Below are positions 60,356 to 64,000 of a stretch of DNA of 64,000 bases, in pieces. The notes beneath the pieces are model-generated. The model searched no databases, was not told the DNA's origin, and saw only the letters and a program-made list of their open reading frames with translations. The translations under genes were made by a program, and so were the position numbers. The stretch's first letter is position 1. Each line of letters opens with the position of its first letter. Origin of the DNA: Acinetobacter tandoii DSM 14970 = CIP 107469 (GTDB taxonomy: Bacteria; Pseudomonadota; Gammaproteobacteria; Pseudomonadales; Moraxellaceae); assembly GCF_000400735.1 (NCBI RefSeq), contig NZ_KE007366.1, forward strand, positions 434,001 to 498,000, written 5' to 3'.

Positions 60356-63300
60356 ATGAAAATTTTATCCATTCGAATTAAAAATCTGGCATCTCTTGCA
60401 GGTGAACATTTAATTGATTTTGCTGCTGAACCCCTTGCCAACGCAGGCCTCATCGCGATTGTAGGAAAAACAGGTGCAGGGAAATCGACCATTTTAGATG
60501 CGATGTGTTTGGCACTGTTCAATAAAATGCCACGTTTAAAAGACAGTGATGGTAAATTGCTGGATAGCGATGGCTCAGAATTACTCACCAATTCGCCACT
60601 CACGGTTTTACGTCGCGGTACAGGGCATGGTTTTGCCGAATTATGTTTTATTGCCCAAGATCAAAAATGTTATTTGGCACGTTGGGAAGTCAAACGTGCG
60701 CGTGAAAGTGCCTCAGGCAAACTTCAAAATGTACAACGTTACTTAAAATGTTTAACTGACGATGTCGTGATTGCTGATAAAAGTAAAGCCGTCGAAACTC
60801 ATATTCAACAGCTTACCCAACTCAGTTTTGAACAGTTTACCCGTGCAGTATTATTAGCACAGTCAGAAGTGACTGCTTTTTTAAAAGCCCGTGACAATGA
60901 ACGTGGCGAATTATTAGAATATCTGACCAATTCCAGTATTTTCGGTAAAATTGGACAACTGGCTTATGAAAAAACCAAATCAATTGCAACACAACGCAAG
61001 GAACTGGAAAATATCTTAGGGCATATTGAAATTCGCTCAGAAGAAGAAATTACAGCGCTACGCAATGAATATGAAACTACTCAACAGCATTATCAAAGAC
61101 TCGAACAGGAAAAATCACAATACCTTCAACAACAGCAATGGTTTGCACAACGCTATAAATTAGAACAAGATATTCTTCTGAAACAGCAACAGCATGAAAT
61201 CCAGCAACAAGCCCATGCTAACTTAGCGCAAGATCGCCAACAACTGAATCAACTCGAAACTTTTTCTGCCATACGTCCCATCGTATTTCAACAACAACAA
61301 ATTCTAAACACACTACAACAGCTTGAACCGCAAATTCAGCAACAACAACATGATTTTATCAGTTTAAGCCGCCAGTTTGAGCAAGAACAAAATCATTTTC
61401 AACATGCTGAAACCACCTTACATCAGTTACAAGATTTCGAGTTGCAACATCAGCAAGAACTGAGCGATGTCCGTAAATATGTACAAGAACGCGACTATAT
61501 TGCGGATGAATACAAAAAGACGAAAACTCGTCTGCAACAACTAAGTATGCAGCAGCACCCCCTACTCGAACAGCAACAACAGTTTGAACAACAACTACAG
61601 CAATTGATCACTCAGCAGCAATTCTGTGCTACTCAATTACAAAATAGCGATCAATTTGCCATTTTAGATCAAGGTTTACAGGCTCATCTTCAGCAAATCA
61701 ATCAATTTATTGATTACTACCAAAAAGTTGAATCAAGCTTAGGGAATATCCCGCAAGCACAGCAACAACTTGATCAAGACAAAATTCTACTAAAAAAATT
61801 AGTCGCAGAATTTGGGACGACGGCTCAAATTGAAACGCAACGAGAACAACAACAGAAGAACAAAGAGCAACAACTTACTCGACTTAATCAACTGGATTCA
61901 GCTCAGCAAAAATTGGCGTATTTCTTTACTTTAACTGATGAAATCCTGAGTCTAAAGAGCAAACTAAGCAACATTCAACAACAGCAGCAACAACACGAGC
62001 AAAACACTAAACAAGCAGAAACCGAGTTTCAGGCGGCAAAAGAGGAACGAGAAAAATTACAAAGTTTCTTGCAACAACAACGCTTATTACATGCTGAAAA
62101 TGTTGAACATTTGCGTGCAGCATTACAACAAGGTGAAGCCTGCCTCGTCTGTGGCAGTACCGAACACCCTTATCGTGATGATGAAAATCAAGTTTCCAAA
62201 GCATTGTATGAACTGCAACAACAACAGGAACAACAAGCGATTCAACAGGAACAACAATGTCTACAGCTTTGGCAGACTACTCAACAACAACTGACTCAAA
62301 TTAGTGCTGAGCAAGTCCAACTACAGCATTCACTACAACAACTGAATGAAAAATCAGAACGACAAAAAAATGAATTACAACAACATCTCACACTATCCGA
62401 GCTAGTTCTAGATTTAACTCATCCTCAACAGGAAATCTTGACTACACTACAACAAACCGTTGCCGAAAATACCCAACTCAAACAACAAACTGAATTTCAT
62501 TTACAACAGCTCAATCAAGCCTATAAAGAGCAGTTGCAACTTACACAACGCATTCAACACCATACACATCAACTCGCATCGGTGCAGCAGTGGCAACAAC
62601 AAATCCAGCAGATTATTGATTGTCTAGCACCGCACGAACAAGCTGCATGGGTAGAACAACCGCTACTGACTGCACAACACACAATGCAATGTTTACAGCA
62701 ACGCGTACAGCAAATTGCACAACGTGATAGTTTAAATAAACAGAAAGAACACGCTGAACAACAACTGAACATTCTCAAAGCGAATCTTAATCATTTGAAT
62801 GTACAGCTCATCGAGTTCGAGCAACAACTCAAAGCGGTTGAAGCCAAAGGCAAACACAATGCTGAAGCAGCTCAGCAACTTATTGTTAGCATGATTGGCT
62901 CAACCGAGCTCAAGGCGAATGAATGGCTTCAACAGCATGATCAACAACGTCACCACTTACAACAACAATACCAACAGCTCAAACTTAGTTTTGAACAGGC
63001 ACGTCAAAATTTTGAACAACATAAAAATGCCTTGGAACAATTAAAAGCACAACAACAACAACAACAACATGCACTCGAGCAAACTCAAACAGAAATTTCA
63101 ACATGGTTAACGCAGCACAGTGAATTTACTGAGCCATTATTAAAAACGCTACTTGCGATTTCCTCAACTCAGGAACAACAACTGCGTTTATCTTTACAAC
63201 AGGCAGACCGTCTATTGAATGAAGCTGCCTATGCTTTGCAAACGCTGCAAGCGCAGTTACAGCAACATCAGCAGCAGCAACCTGAAATTGACCACGATCA

Positions 63301-63952
63301 ATTGCTCCAATTACTTGAACAAAATGCTGTGCAATTACAACAACTGTTGGAGCAACGTGATCAACTCAAATTAACACTGGAATTGCATCAGCAAAATTTA
63401 GCCAAGCAACAGCAATTTGCCACCCAAATACAACAAATCCAGCAACAGGAACATCGTTGGGCTAAAATTTCAGGTCTCATGGGTGATGCCACAGGGAAAA
63501 AGTTCCGCGACTTGGCACAACAATATCATCTTGATATTTTAATTGAATACGCCAACCAACAATTAGCCCTTCTATCACAACGTTATACCTTAAAGCGCTT
63601 GGATAACTCGCTCAGTCTCGCCATTATTGATCATGATATGGATGGTGAAACCCGTTCGGTTTCTTCTCTGTCAGGAGGAGAATCTTTCCTGACCGCATTG
63701 GCTTTATCGTTAGCTATTGCCAATATGGCAGCAGGCTCAATGAAAATTGAGTCGCTATTTATTGATGAAGGTTTTGGCACTTTAGATGCTTCATCTTTGC
63801 ATATGGTCATGAATGCTTTTGATCAATTACAAAATCAAGGACGCAAAGTCGTGTTGATCTCGCATATTCAAGAAATGCATGAGCGCATTCCAGTTCAAAT
63901 TCAAGTACAACCCATGGGTTCTGGCTCGAGTCGTATCCAGATTGTGTCTTAA
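60356..63952 (+). CDS. sbcC: Exonuclease subunit SbcC (1198 aa)
   Basis: Rad50-type ATPase. Walker A GKTGAGKST at residues 37-45, Q-loop region in AVLLAQSEVTAFLKA, zinc hook CLVC at about 596, signature SSLSGGESFLTALALSLA at about 1103 and Walker B SLFIDEGFGTLD at about 1132. The two coiled-coil arms are extremely rich in glutamine, mostly CAA codons, which is an exaggerated form of a trait of Acinetobacter SbcC. Intact, with 48 bp of window remaining after its stop. Confidence 0.96.
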   Translation: MKILSIRIKNLASLAGEHLIDFAAEPLANAGLIAIVGKTGAGKSTILDAMCLALFNKMPRLKDSDGKLLDSDGSELLTNSPLTVLRRGTGHGFAELCFIAQDQKCYLARWEVKRARESASGKLQNVQRYLKCLTDDVVIADKSKAVETHIQQLTQLSFEQFTRAVLLAQSEVTAFLKARDNERGELLEYLTNSSIFGKIGQLAYEKTKSIATQRKELENILGHIEIRSEEEITALRNEYETTQQHYQRLEQEKSQYLQQQQWFAQRYKLEQDILLKQQQHEIQQQAHANLAQDRQQLNQLETFSAIRPIVFQQQQILNTLQQLEPQIQQQQHDFISLSRQFEQEQNHFQHAETTLHQLQDFELQHQQELSDVRKYVQERDYIADEYKKTKTRLQQLSMQQHPLLEQQQQFEQQLQQLITQQQFCATQLQNSDQFAILDQGLQAHLQQINQFIDYYQKVESSLGNIPQAQQQLDQDKILLKKLVAEFGTTAQIETQREQQQKNKEQQLTRLNQLDSAQQKLAYFFTLTDEILSLKSKLSNIQQQQQQHEQNTKQAETEFQAAKEEREKLQSFLQQQRLLHAENVEHLRAALQQGEACLVCGSTEHPYRDDENQVSKALYELQQQQEQQAIQQEQQCLQLWQTTQQQLTQISAEQVQLQHSLQQLNEKSERQKNELQQHLTLSELVLDLTHPQQEILTTLQQTVAENTQLKQQTEFHLQQLNQAYKEQLQLTQRIQHHTHQLASVQQWQQQIQQIIDCLAPHEQAAWVEQPLLTAQHTMQCLQQRVQQIAQRDSLNKQKEHAEQQLNILKANLNHLNVQLIEFEQQLKAVEAKGKHNAEAAQQLIVSMIGSTELKANEWLQQHDQQRHHLQQQYQQLKLSFEQARQNFEQHKNALEQLKAQQQQQQHALEQTQTEISTWLTQHSEFTEPLLKTLLAISSTQEQQLRLSLQQADRLLNEAAYALQTLQAQLQQHQQQQPEIDHDQLLQLLEQNAVQLQQLLEQRDQLKLTLELHQQNLAKQQQFATQIQQIQQQEHRWAKISGLMGDATGKKFRDLAQQYHLDILIEYANQQLALLSQRYTLKRLDNSLSLAIIDHDMDGETRSVSSLSGGESFLTALALSLAIANMAAGSMKIESLFIDEGFGTLDASSLHMVMNAFDQLQNQGRKVVLISHIQEMHERIPVQIQVQPMGSGSSRIQIVS

Positions 63953-64000
63953 GTGTTTATACGTAATATTCAGTCAATTTAACCATTATTCTTAATCCAT

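Noticed and set aside
62007..62778. Open frames opposite sbcC
   Set aside because: Produced by CAA/CAG bias in the sense strand; His/Cys-rich nonsense products.

Overview
The window reads as an Acinetobacter chromosome: AT-rich DNA, a tmRNA gene whose tag reads ANDESYALAA, an Acinetobacter-type run of housekeeping genes (glpK, an emrA/emrB-type pump, hemB, a thiO-type oxidase, sbcD, sbcC) and a small membrane protein resembling the Acinetobacter ABZJ_00895 family. The assignment rests on reading the sequence only; no database search was possible.

Layout. (1) Positions 1-5580 and 39114-39313 belong to an integrative element (element 1) that enters from the left: primase-helicase, small hypotheticals, SSB, a small HTH/excisionase-like gene, then a leftward P4-type tyrosine integrase. 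(2) Positions 5581-39113 are an apparently intact 33.5 kb Mu-like transposable prophage. It lies inside codon 3 of the element 1 integrase and is flanked by a perfect 5-bp duplication, CAGAA. Removing the prophage and one CAGAA restores an ATG-led 379-residue integrase starting MLSDVQVKNL. The phage carries repressor, Ner, MuA/MuB-type transposition proteins, HU, DUF3164, GemA and a Mor/C-type activator, then lysis, terminase/portal/head, contractile tail and fibre genes in Mu order. (3) Positions 39314-49171 are a second satellite-like element (element 2), bounded on the right by the 3' end of ssrA and on the left by a degenerate copy of that end. It encodes an integrase, a 370-aa unknown protein, an AlpA-like and an HTH_39-like protein, a BRO-N protein, several small unknowns, a DUF3987 primase-helicase and an SSB. 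It has 1.7 kb of repeat-rich DNA without genes at its left end. (4) Positions 49172-64000 are ordinary chromosome.

How the parts work together. The Mu-like phage appears to have one late switch. Six copies of the palindrome GGAA-N4-TTCC lie 57-63 bases upstream of the first gene of six transcription units. The first copy comes directly after the Mor/C-type gene, which probably encodes the protein that reads them. The phage ends carry three transposase sites each, with core TGCACT and Mu-like spacing. Elements 1 and 2 look like a tandem pair at ssrA. Each has its integrase 5' end 125-190 bp from the attachment site, its own set of integrase arm-like repeats, and its own primase, SSB and HTH genes.

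Most unusual structures: the split integrase with its reconstructable target; the GGAA-N4-TTCC regulon; a 205-bp dyad with 8-bp iterons and an AT-rich centre between ssb and the primase gene of element 2 (origin candidate); and 15 pairs of 10-bp-phased direct repeats at 40029-40983, in which the two halves of each pair match but different pairs differ.
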